Source: Ulvibacter litoralis
Lineage (GTDB): Bacteria; Bacteroidota; Bacteroidia; Flavobacteriales; Flavobacteriaceae
DNA: 64,000 nucleotides
Direction of reading: 5' to 3'
NCBI RefSeq assembly: GCF_900102055.1
Contig: NZ_FNBA01000001.1
Location: forward strand, 124,001 to 188,000
The first letter of the stretch is position 1. Each line of letters begins with the position of its first letter. Below, one piece after another: positions 24,552 to 32,480 of the stretch. The position numbers were made by a program, and so were the translations under genes. A model generated the notes under the pieces. That model was given only the letters and a program-made list of their open reading frames with translations. It ran no database searches and had not been told where the DNA came from.

Positions 24552-25694
24552 ATGGATTTTAGTCTTTCCGAAGAACATATAATGATACGCGATGCAGCTC
24601 GCGATTTTGCAAGAACCGAATTATTACCTGGTGTAATAGAACGTGATAACGCTCAGAAATTCCCTACAGAGCAAGTTAAAAAAATGGGCGAACTAGGATT
24701 CCTAGGAATGATGGTTGACCCAAAATACGGCGGTGGCGGTATGGATACGATTTCCTACGCGATTGTGGTTGAAGAATTAAGTAAAGTAGATGCTTCATGT
24801 TCAGTTATCGTATCGGTAAACAACTCTTTAGTTTGTTACGGTTTAGAGACCTACGGAACAGAAGATCAAAAACAAAAATACTTAACCAAATTAGCAACAG
24901 GACAATCAATTGGAGCCTTTTGCTTGAGTGAGCCAGAAGCAGGAAGTGATGCAACTTCACAAAAAACTACGGCTATCGACAAAGGCGATCACTACATTCT
25001 TAACGGAACTAAAAACTGGATTACCAATGGTGGTACTGCAGATTTTTACTTGGTAATCGCACAAACAGATAAAGAAAAAAAACACAAAGGAATTAACGCT
25101 TTTATTGTTGAAAAAGGCTGGGAAGGTTTCGAAATTGGACCTAAAGAGGACAAGTTAGGAATTCGTGGTAGCGACACCCATTCTCTTATCTTTAACGACG
25201 TAAAAGTGCCTAAAGAAAATAGAATTGGTGAAGACGGATTCGGATTCAAATTTGCCATGAAAACATTGGCAGGTGGACGTATCGGAATCGCAGCGCAAGC
25301 TCTTGGAATTGCAGGAGGTGCGTACGATTTAGCTCGCGAATATTCTAAAGTTCGTAAAGCTTTCGGAACCGAAATTTGCAACCATCAAGCCATTGCTTTT
25401 AAATTGGCAGACATGCACACAAGCATCGAAGCAGCCCGTCATTTAGTAATGAAAGCTGCCTGGGACAAAGACCAAGGCAACGACTACACCATGAGTGGTG
25501 CCATGGCAAAACTATACGCTTCGCAAGTTGCGATGGACGTTTCAGTAGAAGCAGTTCAAGTACACGGTGGAAACGGTTTTGTAAAAGAATACCATGTTGA
25601 ACGTATGATGCGTGACGCGAAAATTACACAGATTTATGAAGGAACTTCAGAGATTCAAAAAATCGTAATCTCCAGAGGATTATTAAAAGACTAA
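24552..25694 (+). CDS. Acyl-CoA dehydrogenase
   Basis: This FAD enzyme introduces a trans-2 double bond in acyl-CoA, probably short-chain (butyryl/isovaleryl type). The 380-residue protein has the classic signatures: GAFCLSEPEAGSDATSQKTTA near residue 125, the FAD segment KNWITNGGTADFYLVIAQT, and QVHGGNGFVKEYHVERMMRDAKITQIYEGTSEIQ, whose Glu in YEGTSEI is the catalytic base. It is alone on its transcript, with a strong promoter and a good terminator, and no electron-transfer flavoprotein gene is nearby. Confidence 0.95.
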   Translation: MDFSLSEEHIMIRDAARDFARTELLPGVIERDNAQKFPTEQVKKMGELGFLGMMVDPKYGGGGMDTISYAIVVEELSKVDASCSVIVSVNNSLVCYGLETYGTEDQKQKYLTKLATGQSIGAFCLSEPEAGSDATSQKTTAIDKGDHYILNGTKNWITNGGTADFYLVIAQTDKEKKHKGINAFIVEKGWEGFEIGPKEDKLGIRGSDTHSLIFNDVKVPKENRIGEDGFGFKFAMKTLAGGRIGIAAQALGIAGGAYDLAREYSKVRKAFGTEICNHQAIAFKLADMHTSIEAARHLVMKAAWDKDQGNDYTMSGAMAKLYASQVAMDVSVEAVQVHGGNGFVKEYHVERMMRDAKITQIYEGTSEIQKIVISRGLLKD

Positions 25695-25737
25695 TACGTT
25701 TCATTTGCGATTCGCATTAAGAATCAATCACTATAGA

Positions 25738-25762
25738 ACCCGGCTTTATGTCGGGTTTTTTT
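25738..25762 (+). terminator. Terminator of the acyl-CoA dehydrogenase
   Basis: Stem ACCCGGC (25738-25744) with GTCGGGT (25750-25756) has one G-T pair and a 5-nt loop, followed by seven T residues. The dispersed repeat begins right after it. Confidence 0.85.
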
Positions 25763-25764
25763 AT

Positions 25765-25874
25765 GGGCAAGCACCCCGTTTTTAGAAATAAAAAACAGGG
25801 CACCGTGCTATTCGTTTCTACGCCACTCCGCCGTTGGCGGATGCGGGGTATCCACTGCTATCACTCTTGCAAAA
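25765..25874 (+). repeat. GC-rich dispersed intergenic repeat, copy B
   Basis: A 110-bp element that starts GGGCAAG and ends CTCTTGCAAAA, like copy A at 19368-19439, but in the opposite orientation and longer. Inside are a CCGCC-GTT-GGCGG hairpin, GGCACCGTGC, and GCGGGGTATCCACTGCTATCAC. It is richer in G+C than its surroundings. It fills most of the 333-base gap between the acyl-CoA dehydrogenase and the coiled-coil gene. Confidence 0.5.
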
Positions 25875-25918
25875 GCAAAAAGGCACCTTACAACTTGTAA
25901 CAATATTTCAGTTCGTCA

Positions 25919-25965
25919 GACTAATTAGTCGAAGCTTTTCAAAAATTGGGTTTCCAAACTCAATT
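25919..25965. promoter_or_regulatory. Two dyads upstream of the AAA+/coiled-coil cluster
   Basis: A perfect 12-bp palindrome GACTAATTAGTC (25919-25930) is followed 13 nt later by a 22-bp inverted repeat, AATTGGGTTT-CC-AAACTCAATT (25944-25965, nine of ten pairs). They lie 63-109 nt before the first ATG of the cluster, where repressor or activator sites would be expected. The closest -7-like box (TAGATTCG, 26016-26023) is a weak match and touches the ATG. Confidence 0.4.
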
Positions 25966-26027
25966 ATTTTCACGAAATTGAAACTCCAAAAAACAAATTA
26001 AAACAACCTTAAAATTAGATTCGCGCT

Positions 26028-27368
26028 ATGTCTGACGATTTTGACTTATTAGAAACCGATTCCTCTTCCTCAAAACAAGAAAAAGTAGATGTAAACTGGG
26101 GTAAAACTGTGGACCAAATGAAGTCCAAACTCGCTCAAGAAGACGATCCAGAAATACGCCAAAAAATACTTAATGCGACCCTAGACGATGTGGTAGGCAT
26201 GGCAGAAAAAGACAGAAGCTCTTTACTAGATGCTATTAAAGACCTTACCGATTACCAAGACGAAGTCGGAATCATTTTCGAAAAATTTTCTACGCTGAAT
26301 CCGTCCGAACAAAAGGTTATCGACGATGCTCAAAAAGCATTGGAACGTGCCAAAATAGAATTGGAAGATGCTCAAAACGTAAAAGACAGCTGGTGGAACA
26401 ACCTTTGGGGACGCAAAGCCAAAATAAAGAACAAAACTTCCGAATTAGCCGCTGCGCAAAAAGTGAGAGATGCTGCCGATATGAAAGCCAAAGAAATGTT
26501 TCAGCAACGTATCGAAACGGCAGACGTACAAACATTATTAAACGAACTTTCGTATAAAAGCCAGGCAGCTGTTACCCGTTTAAAAAATCGTGAGGTTGAA
26601 ATCAAAGAAGTAGAAGACAAACTTCAAGTTGCCATTGTAGAAGCGAGTAACAACCACACCAAAGCACTTGAAAAAAAGAAAGAGACGGAAGACAAACTGG
26701 AAGAGCAATACGCATTGCTAAAACAAGCCAGACAAGAACTAGACGAAATTGCCGACAAACAATCGTCTGCCTATTCTGAAGCGATAGGAAAAATAACCAC
26801 TATCGAACAGAAAGTAGAAGAACTAGAAGGTCTTAAAAACGCCTACACTACACTTGCGGCGAGTAAAGATAGTTTTGTACACAAACACAACTTAACGATT
26901 AAAGTACTTACATCGCTACGTAGTAACTTACAAACACACCGCGCCAAACTAAAAAGTGATACCGATGAGCGTCTTAAATATTACGAAGGATACGTAGTAG
27001 CGTTAAAAGCTAGAACCGATCAAGAATTTGCCGCTATTTTAGAACACTTGGGTGTAAAAACCGATGAGCATATTGGACAAACCTTAGCCGCAATGCATAC
27101 TGCAAGTGCCAAAGCACGTCAGGAAATGATGGACAATATTCCGGTACATGAAAAAGTAATGCAAGGAGTTTATGGAAGTTATGCCGAATCGTTACAAGAA
27201 ATACGCGAGAAAGATGCCGACATTCAGAAGAACTTTGCAAACCGCTACGGGATTGATATGAAAGAGATTTTTGAAGAGTATTACGCAAGCGAAAAAGGAA
27301 CGCCTGCAAACGACAATCCGACGCCCGAAAAACCAAAACCAGCAGCCGAAGACGATTTGTTAGGATAA
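26028..27368 (+). CDS. Long coiled-coil protein of the AAA+ cluster, function unknown
   Basis: The 446-residue protein is almost entirely charged helix and long coiled coil (about residues 90-300), with Lys/Glu/Gln-rich heptads and no membrane helix or signal peptide. It should be cytoplasmic. A tryptophan patch (DSWWNNLWGRK, near residue 122) breaks the helical region. The C-terminal third (DSFVHKHNLTIKVLTSLRSNL...) is less repetitive and loosely recalls TelA-type proteins; this is an impression only. Both ends carry the same short acidic-dileucine motif: DDFDLLE at residues 3-9 and EDDLLG as the very last residues, separated from the core by flexible linkers. It heads a plus-strand gene cluster with an AAA+ ATPase and is likely the scaffold or substrate of that ATPase. 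Confidence 0.75.
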   Translation: MSDDFDLLETDSSSSKQEKVDVNWGKTVDQMKSKLAQEDDPEIRQKILNATLDDVVGMAEKDRSSLLDAIKDLTDYQDEVGIIFEKFSTLNPSEQKVIDDAQKALERAKIELEDAQNVKDSWWNNLWGRKAKIKNKTSELAAAQKVRDAADMKAKEMFQQRIETADVQTLLNELSYKSQAAVTRLKNREVEIKEVEDKLQVAIVEASNNHTKALEKKKETEDKLEEQYALLKQARQELDEIADKQSSAYSEAIGKITTIEQKVEELEGLKNAYTTLAASKDSFVHKHNLTIKVLTSLRSNLQTHRAKLKSDTDERLKYYEGYVVALKARTDQEFAAILEHLGVKTDEHIGQTLAAMHTASAKARQEMMDNIPVHEKVMQGVYGSYAESLQEIREKDADIQKNFANRYGIDMKEIFEEYYASEKGTPANDNPTPEKPKPAAEDDLLG

Positions 27369-27460
27369 TCCAAACACACTGTGTAATAATTGAGCGTTTT
27401 AAATACCTTCAATAACACGGTACACCAAACTGAAATCATTCGAAATCTGTACACATTAAA

Positions 27461-28519
27461 ATGTCAATAAACCAAATTGTAACACCACTCGATAGTGCTG
27501 TTCTTGAAACCAAAGAACAGTACTCGGTGTACTTCAAGATAATAAATCATGCGTTTTCTGAGTTGGTAAGCAAAATAGCGCAACACAACATTTGTTCTAC
27601 AATCGAAACCACTTTCATGGAGCAATACTGTGAGTTGCTTTTGTATTCGCTAGAAGCTTTTAGAGTCAAATATTTGTTCGACAGTGAAGAGAAAATGAAG
27701 GTAGATTTAACCGAATCTGGTTTTCCAAATTACTTGGAGTTTCGTTATCTTTTAAACGATTTAGAACTTAAAAACGAACACATCAGTAAGCTTCCGAAGG
27801 TAGAAGAACTAAAGGCCGAATTTTTAGAAACCTTACTGAAGAACAAGGAAGAAATTTCGGAACGGAAATTACACCAAGCAGCTTCTATTGTGTATTACAA
27901 TTCGGTAGAACAGAAGTTTATTTTTAAACGTTTTGTACAAGGAAAAATCATTGCGAATGTCGGTACTGCAGCTTCCGAAGGAGAATATATGGTTAGTTGG
28001 TCGTTTTACGACGTAACCTATAACCGCCCATTTATTTGTTTTATGTATTTCGATTTATACAAAACGAGTATTTCAGAATACACACAACAGATTTACGAAG
28101 TTTTAGAAACCGTTGCCGATAGAGACATGTCAATGGATATGATGGCGTATGCTATTGACAAAAAATTACCGAAAGTCTGGCCTAAGAAACTTAAAAAAGT
28201 GGACATGGGTCCTTTTCATAATGTTTTTGCGAAAGATGAATTAGAGATTACGCACGTCATTTTAAAAGGGATAATTGAGAAAAACTTAGATCTTTCGGCG
28301 TTTGCTTTGTCGCTAACCATAAAAACAACCAACAGCACCGGGAATTTTTCCGAAGGAAATATTTTCAACAAGCAATACTTACAAGTTTGGGAAAACTCCA
28401 AACCTCAAAAATATGTATTTACGTCGCATAGAGTGATGCAAACCCTTTACGACCAAATACCCGACACCTTACACGCTTTAACCCAAGACCCAATCGAAAT
28501 TTCGGCTTTAACTTTATAA
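27461..28519 (+). CDS. Conserved-looking cytoplasmic protein of the AAA+ cluster, function unknown
   Basis: I do not recognise this 352-residue protein. It has no signal peptide or clear membrane helix. The first 150 residues look helical; the middle (GEYMVSWSFYDVTYNRPFICFMYFDLY) is aromatic and beta-rich; a second half follows with HVILKGIIEKNLDLSAFALSL. It lies 92 nt after the coiled-coil gene and stops 2 nt before the AAA+ ATPase start, so it is certainly translated together with the ATPase. That tight coupling suggests a fixed-stoichiometry partner or adaptor. The upstream gap holds a segment related to the repeat at 32311-32445. Confidence 0.7.
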   Translation: MSINQIVTPLDSAVLETKEQYSVYFKIINHAFSELVSKIAQHNICSTIETTFMEQYCELLLYSLEAFRVKYLFDSEEKMKVDLTESGFPNYLEFRYLLNDLELKNEHISKLPKVEELKAEFLETLLKNKEEISERKLHQAASIVYYNSVEQKFIFKRFVQGKIIANVGTAASEGEYMVSWSFYDVTYNRPFICFMYFDLYKTSISEYTQQIYEVLETVADRDMSMDMMAYAIDKKLPKVWPKKLKKVDMGPFHNVFAKDELEITHVILKGIIEKNLDLSAFALSLTIKTTNSTGNFSEGNIFNKQYLQVWENSKPQKYVFTSHRVMQTLYDQIPDTLHALTQDPIEISALTL

Positions 28520-28521
28520 CT

Positions 28522-30483
28522 ATGGAACACAACAGTACATTTCCTATTAAATTATCTGAACTTGAAGCCCTTCGAGAGGAAGCCACTTCGTATTTAAAAG
28601 GCGTACAATGGGAACAGGGAAATAAAGCTAGAAGTCGCGATAAAGACCAAAAGGACGATTCTATTTTACTGTACCTTTCGAAAGCAAATAATGGCGGAAG
28701 CACTGAAGTGACTTCGGTCGCTAAAACCATTGCAAGTGTTAAGAAACGCTTGTTGCCCGATTCGGTCGCCATTCCGTTGCACCTTAACAGAGCCTTGTTT
28801 GCCCTGCAGGAAGGGTTAACTATGGGGATTTGGCTAAAAGACAGTTATTACGATGCTTCCGGACTCTCAAGTTTAAACGAACGCAGAGGAAGTTTAGATG
28901 CAGCGCAACGCCGTGAGTTTGATTCGAAAATGCAAACGGCTACGGCTTTTATGCTCTTCGGAATTGCCTACAGAACTTTATTCGATTTAAAACAAGTGGC
29001 TTCAGACGACCTTAGTGTGATGAAAAATAAAATCTCATCCATTCCTGAAGTGTCTCTTTTATCACCATTGAAAGGAATTTCATGCTTGTTATTCTATTAC
29101 GATGGTTTCTTAAATCACAACGAGATTATTACTTCAGACAAAGACGTAGTCGATTTTACCGTGGTCTTTTTTGAAAGTATTATTTCTGAAATTCAGTTGC
29201 GCATCAATTCCTTAGAATACACTGAAGTCATTACCGACCGAACCTATAAACTTGAAAAAAGTGAATTCGCTGTTTCAGGCTGGGAAAACACATTTGAAGG
29301 CACTGCGAAAAGTGTAGAATTCAACAAAATTGAATTTGAAGAAATTGTAGGGAACCGCGATGCTAAACATTTTGCGCGAAGACTAACCGAGCGAATGTTG
29401 AGCTATGATTTTGAAGCACAAAAAAATCCTTTTCAAGAATTGGGTGGTTTTATGCCCGTTTTTATGGGCTACGGAATTCCAGGAACAGGAAAAAGTATGC
29501 TCATCGCTGCCATTGCCACTCGCTTGAAAAAACATTGTGAAGCTTTAGACATTCCGTTTTTGTTTCATCCCATGCCAGATACGCTTATCTCAACCTTTCA
29601 AGGAGGTTCGGCCGAAAAAATGGTGCAATGGATGAAGCCCTTACAAGATCCTAACAAACTAATTTTCGCGCCTATTGACGATGCGGAAAACAATTTACAA
29701 GAACGAACTACACAAGGAGTCTCGGCTGGAGTTAAAGAAGTGATCGGTGTGTTTCTACGATATACGGAAGGCGCCTATGCGATTAACTACGGAAACAGCT
29801 CGATTGGTTTGTTTACGAACCTTCCTGAAATGCTTGATAAGGCAGTAATCTCAAGAGTGCAAGGACGTTTTAAAATTGACGGAGCTCGTACCCTACCCGA
29901 TTTTATAGATCAGGATTATTTATGGTGGCGAAAACTAGAAAAAACAATGCCCGATTTCGTGAATATGAAGAATCCCGAAAAATACGACTTCCTAAGCGAG
30001 CAAGGGTTGGCTAAAAACTTGGGCGAAATCATGAACGTGAGCGACAAACCTTCCGAAGCAAAAATTTTAGAAATTTATGAGCAAACGGAAGCAAATCATT
30101 CAAATACCGAACATTTGTTTTTTGCCGAATTGTATAAAAACGTTCAGAAATCATTTCCGTTTTTCTCTTCTCGAGACATTCGGAACATACAAAGTGCTGT
30201 TTCACTTCGCTTAACTGATTTTGATCTTCCTCAAGCTTGGTTTGACGATGCTAGTTTGTATTTCAAAAAAGACTACGACACCAAACTTTCGATGCTTCAA
30301 GACTTGATGAAGCAAAACATGAAAGGCTTGAACTTTTCAGACATTCGCCGTCAGGAAGTGATTCGCTATTTAGACAACGTAGCTACCATTGCAGACACCG
30401 ACTTTAAACGTCAGGTAGAAGGCAGAATTCACGATATGAATGTGCAAGTAGAAGCCAGACGTCAATTTGAAGAAAAAGAGTAA
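28522..30483 (+). CDS. AAA+ ATPase of the coiled-coil cluster
   Basis: The 653-residue protein has a 300-residue N-terminal region of unknown fold, then one classical AAA module. Walker A is GIPGTGKS at 318-325. A pore-loop-like STFQGGSAEK (Phe359 in the place of the Vps4/FtsH aromatic) follows. Walker B is unusual, LIFAPIDDAEN, with Asp387 where the catalytic Glu normally sits (Glu389 is nearby). Sensor 1 Asn433 lies in LFTNLPEMLD, and arginine-finger candidates are Arg445 and Arg449 (ISRVQGRF). A helical C-terminal domain of about 200 residues ends in a charged coil. There are no membrane helices, so it probably acts in the cytoplasm as a hexameric remodeller of a neighbour-encoded protein. 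The substrate is unknown. Confidence 0.85.
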   Translation: MEHNSTFPIKLSELEALREEATSYLKGVQWEQGNKARSRDKDQKDDSILLYLSKANNGGSTEVTSVAKTIASVKKRLLPDSVAIPLHLNRALFALQEGLTMGIWLKDSYYDASGLSSLNERRGSLDAAQRREFDSKMQTATAFMLFGIAYRTLFDLKQVASDDLSVMKNKISSIPEVSLLSPLKGISCLLFYYDGFLNHNEIITSDKDVVDFTVVFFESIISEIQLRINSLEYTEVITDRTYKLEKSEFAVSGWENTFEGTAKSVEFNKIEFEEIVGNRDAKHFARRLTERMLSYDFEAQKNPFQELGGFMPVFMGYGIPGTGKSMLIAAIATRLKKHCEALDIPFLFHPMPDTLISTFQGGSAEKMVQWMKPLQDPNKLIFAPIDDAENNLQERTTQGVSAGVKEVIGVFLRYTEGAYAINYGNSSIGLFTNLPEMLDKAVISRVQGRFKIDGARTLPDFIDQDYLWWRKLEKTMPDFVNMKNPEKYDFLSEQGLAKNLGEIMNVSDKPSEAKILEIYEQTEANHSNTEHLFFAELYKNVQKSFPFFSSRDIRNIQSAVSLRLTDFDLPQAWFDDASLYFKKDYDTKLSMLQDLMKQNMKGLNFSDIRRQEVIRYLDNVATIADTDFKRQVEGRIHDMNVQVEARRQFEEKE

Positions 30484-30524
30484 AACGATAAAAATTGAGA
30501 TTCCTGTGTTCGCAGGAAATGAAT

Positions 30525-31769
30525 ATGGATAAATTAAAAGCAGCAGGATTATACGGTGGCGCCTTGGTTCCACTTTCAGGATCGTTGGCAAAACGCTATA
30601 ACGGCTGTCTCGAAATGATGGGAATTACACCTACTGCCCTATCGCACTTTTCTATTGATGCGATGGGCTGGAGCCCTGAAATTGCTGAAGAGAAAAAGGA
30701 CAATTATTACCTAAATATAGGAGAGGCCAACGTAAATGCAATTATTATTTCGCCAGCTCAAAACAACAAACCTGTGCACATGCCGTCGCATAGTTTTGAT
30801 CGTGATTTGCTGAATGCAGTATTTGTCGCTTACGAAAAACCCATTCGAGATATTACTAAAGATTCCGCTATTTGTGTGCAGTTAGACCAGCATATTGACA
30901 CCTTTTATGAAGCTTTCGATTTGTTGCGCTACGGAAAGATTACCGTTAATTTTAAAATTTTAAACGATCTTGACAAAAAACAAGAAGCCCAATTTGAACT
31001 CATTAAAAAGTTTCAAGAAGGGAATGCTTTTTTAGATCGTGAAGTACATAAAGAACTACTAGCATCGTCGCGTGCTTATGGCGATCTTCGGAATCGAAAA
31101 CTAGACCTTGAACCTTTTTCATTAGAGGTGAGTTCTTTTTACACAAGAGCTTTTGGCGGTGTTTTTATTCTGAAAGATTTTTTGAAGCCCATCATGATTT
31201 TTGAATCGAAAGAAACCTTCAACGAAGCGATAAAAAATGACACGTTTGATGTACTTCTGTTTCATATTGAACACGACGAATTGTTAGAATCGTTAAAGAG
31301 TCATTTAATTTTAGAAAGCAATTTGAAGAAGTCGGTAAAAACCCCGAGTTACGAACGAATTAAGAAGCATCTGTTCTCTCGCCATGTTAAAAGTCCGCAG
31401 CAACCCTTCAAAGAGATCTTCGACAGTCATTTTCTGTTTCTTAAGTATTTGAATGAATTGGATATTGCTGTTCAGAAAAAAATAACAGGCGTCGAATTGT
31501 ATTTTCAGAAATTAATTATCGACAAATCGTTACAACAAGAAGATTATATCGACAAACCTTTTTACAAAGCATTGCACCAACCGCATTCATCGCTTGAAGA
31601 AGATCAAAAACAACTGATTTGGAAACTAATTTCAACAATAGCGCCGCTAGACCCGGTCTATTTATTTTGGTATAACAAAGCGCAATTTTACAAAAACTAC
31701 GCTTCTTGGGACGAAACCTATCAAGATTGGGTAATAGATTGTATCTTAGAAGAGAACAAAAAACAATAA
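30525..31769 (+). CDS. Unknown protein of the AAA+ cluster (DUF6638-like)
   Basis: The 414-residue protein starts MDKLKAAGLYGGALVPLSGSLAKRYN. I chose the ATG at 30525 because an AGGA sits 7 nt before it; the longer frame starts at a TTG and includes non-homologous-looking residues. From memory this resembles the DUF6638 family found beside this type of ATPase in Bacteroidota; I cannot verify the number. The sequence is globular, mixed alpha/beta, with helical C-terminal repeats rich in Leu/Phe, and no signal or membrane helix. It lies 41 nt after the ATPase and 3 nt before a membrane protein gene, so it belongs to the same transcript. It may link the ATPase to the membrane component. Confidence 0.7.
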   Translation: MDKLKAAGLYGGALVPLSGSLAKRYNGCLEMMGITPTALSHFSIDAMGWSPEIAEEKKDNYYLNIGEANVNAIIISPAQNNKPVHMPSHSFDRDLLNAVFVAYEKPIRDITKDSAICVQLDQHIDTFYEAFDLLRYGKITVNFKILNDLDKKQEAQFELIKKFQEGNAFLDREVHKELLASSRAYGDLRNRKLDLEPFSLEVSSFYTRAFGGVFILKDFLKPIMIFESKETFNEAIKNDTFDVLLFHIEHDELLESLKSHLILESNLKKSVKTPSYERIKKHLFSRHVKSPQQPFKEIFDSHFLFLKYLNELDIAVQKKITGVELYFQKLIIDKSLQQEDYIDKPFYKALHQPHSSLEEDQKQLIWKLISTIAPLDPVYLFWYNKAQFYKNYASWDETYQDWVIDCILEENKKQ

Positions 31770-31772
31770 CCT

Positions 31773-32297
31773 ATGACACTGGAAATCATCATTTTTATAC
31801 TCGCCATTCTCTTCGGAATTGTTTTTTACTGGAGAGAAGCAAAAAACAATGCGTTGTATCGTTTTTGCAACAAAGTAACGCACTCGAAAGAGCTTCAGAT
31901 GAAACTTGAGAACAGAAAAGGATTTATTCACCAACAACCGTTCTTATTGCGATTGGTTTGGGTTACGTTGTTCTTTTTAGTGATTGCAATTGTACTTACA
32001 ATCATTATTCCGTTTACGGTGAATTACCTTCAGTACTTTATTGCAGCCATAGTAGGAACGCTTATCGGAACCTATATTGCTTCTTTATTTTTGTTCGCGA
32101 AGGAAAAAACGAATAAAGAAAATCTTGAAAAAACCTTTCAGAAAGGAAAAGATATCATCGATGATTTTTCTGAAGATGTACGTGAAAAATTTGAAGACGA
32201 AGTACAACCGGAAACCACTGAAATTCCGAAGAAAGAACCTGAAGCGCCTCAGAAATCGGCACGAGAACGATTAAAGGACAAAGGGATGATTAAGTAA
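31773..32297 (+). CDS. Small membrane protein of the AAA+ cluster
   Basis: The 174-residue protein has an N-terminal helix (about 3-19), a basic loop of about 40 residues, two adjacent helices (about 58-83 and 85-109), and a charged cytoplasmic tail rich in Glu/Lys/Pro ending SARERLKDKGMIK. There is no known domain. It begins 3 nt after the preceding gene. The tail could recruit the soluble cluster proteins to the inner membrane; this is inference from layout only. Confidence 0.7.
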   Translation: MTLEIIIFILAILFGIVFYWREAKNNALYRFCNKVTHSKELQMKLENRKGFIHQQPFLLRLVWVTLFFLVIAIVLTIIIPFTVNYLQYFIAAIVGTLIGTYIASLFLFAKEKTNKENLEKTFQKGKDIIDDFSEDVREKFEDEVQPETTEIPKKEPEAPQKSARERLKDKGMIK

Positions 32298-32310
32298 CGC
32301 ATTCAATTAA

Positions 32311-32445
32311 CGGTACTATATCATAACACAGTACGTCAACCTGAACTTGTTTCAGGTTCCCTCTTCAGGTATTTAAAACCTGCTTGATGTGACGCCGAAG
32401 CAAATTCGGAATGACGTGAAAATGATAGTATGTGACATAGTACGG
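32311..32445. repeat. MITE-like palindromic intergenic element
   Basis: A 135-bp element with nested inverted repeats. Outer arms are GTACTAT (32313-32319) with ATAGTAC (32437-32443); middle arms are ACGTCA (32333-32338) with TGACGT (32412-32417). Three inner hairpins are AACCTGAA/TTCAGGTT, CAGGT/ACCTG and CCGAA/TTCGG. 'CCTGAACTTGTTTCAGG' is a word I remember from dispersed elements in flavobacterial genomes. It sits between two genes of the AAA+ cluster and may act as a terminator or processing site. The segment at 27412-27440 resembles its left arm. Confidence 0.55.
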
Positions 32446-32480
32446 ATATACATTAGTGTATTCTTTTAAAACAACGAAAG

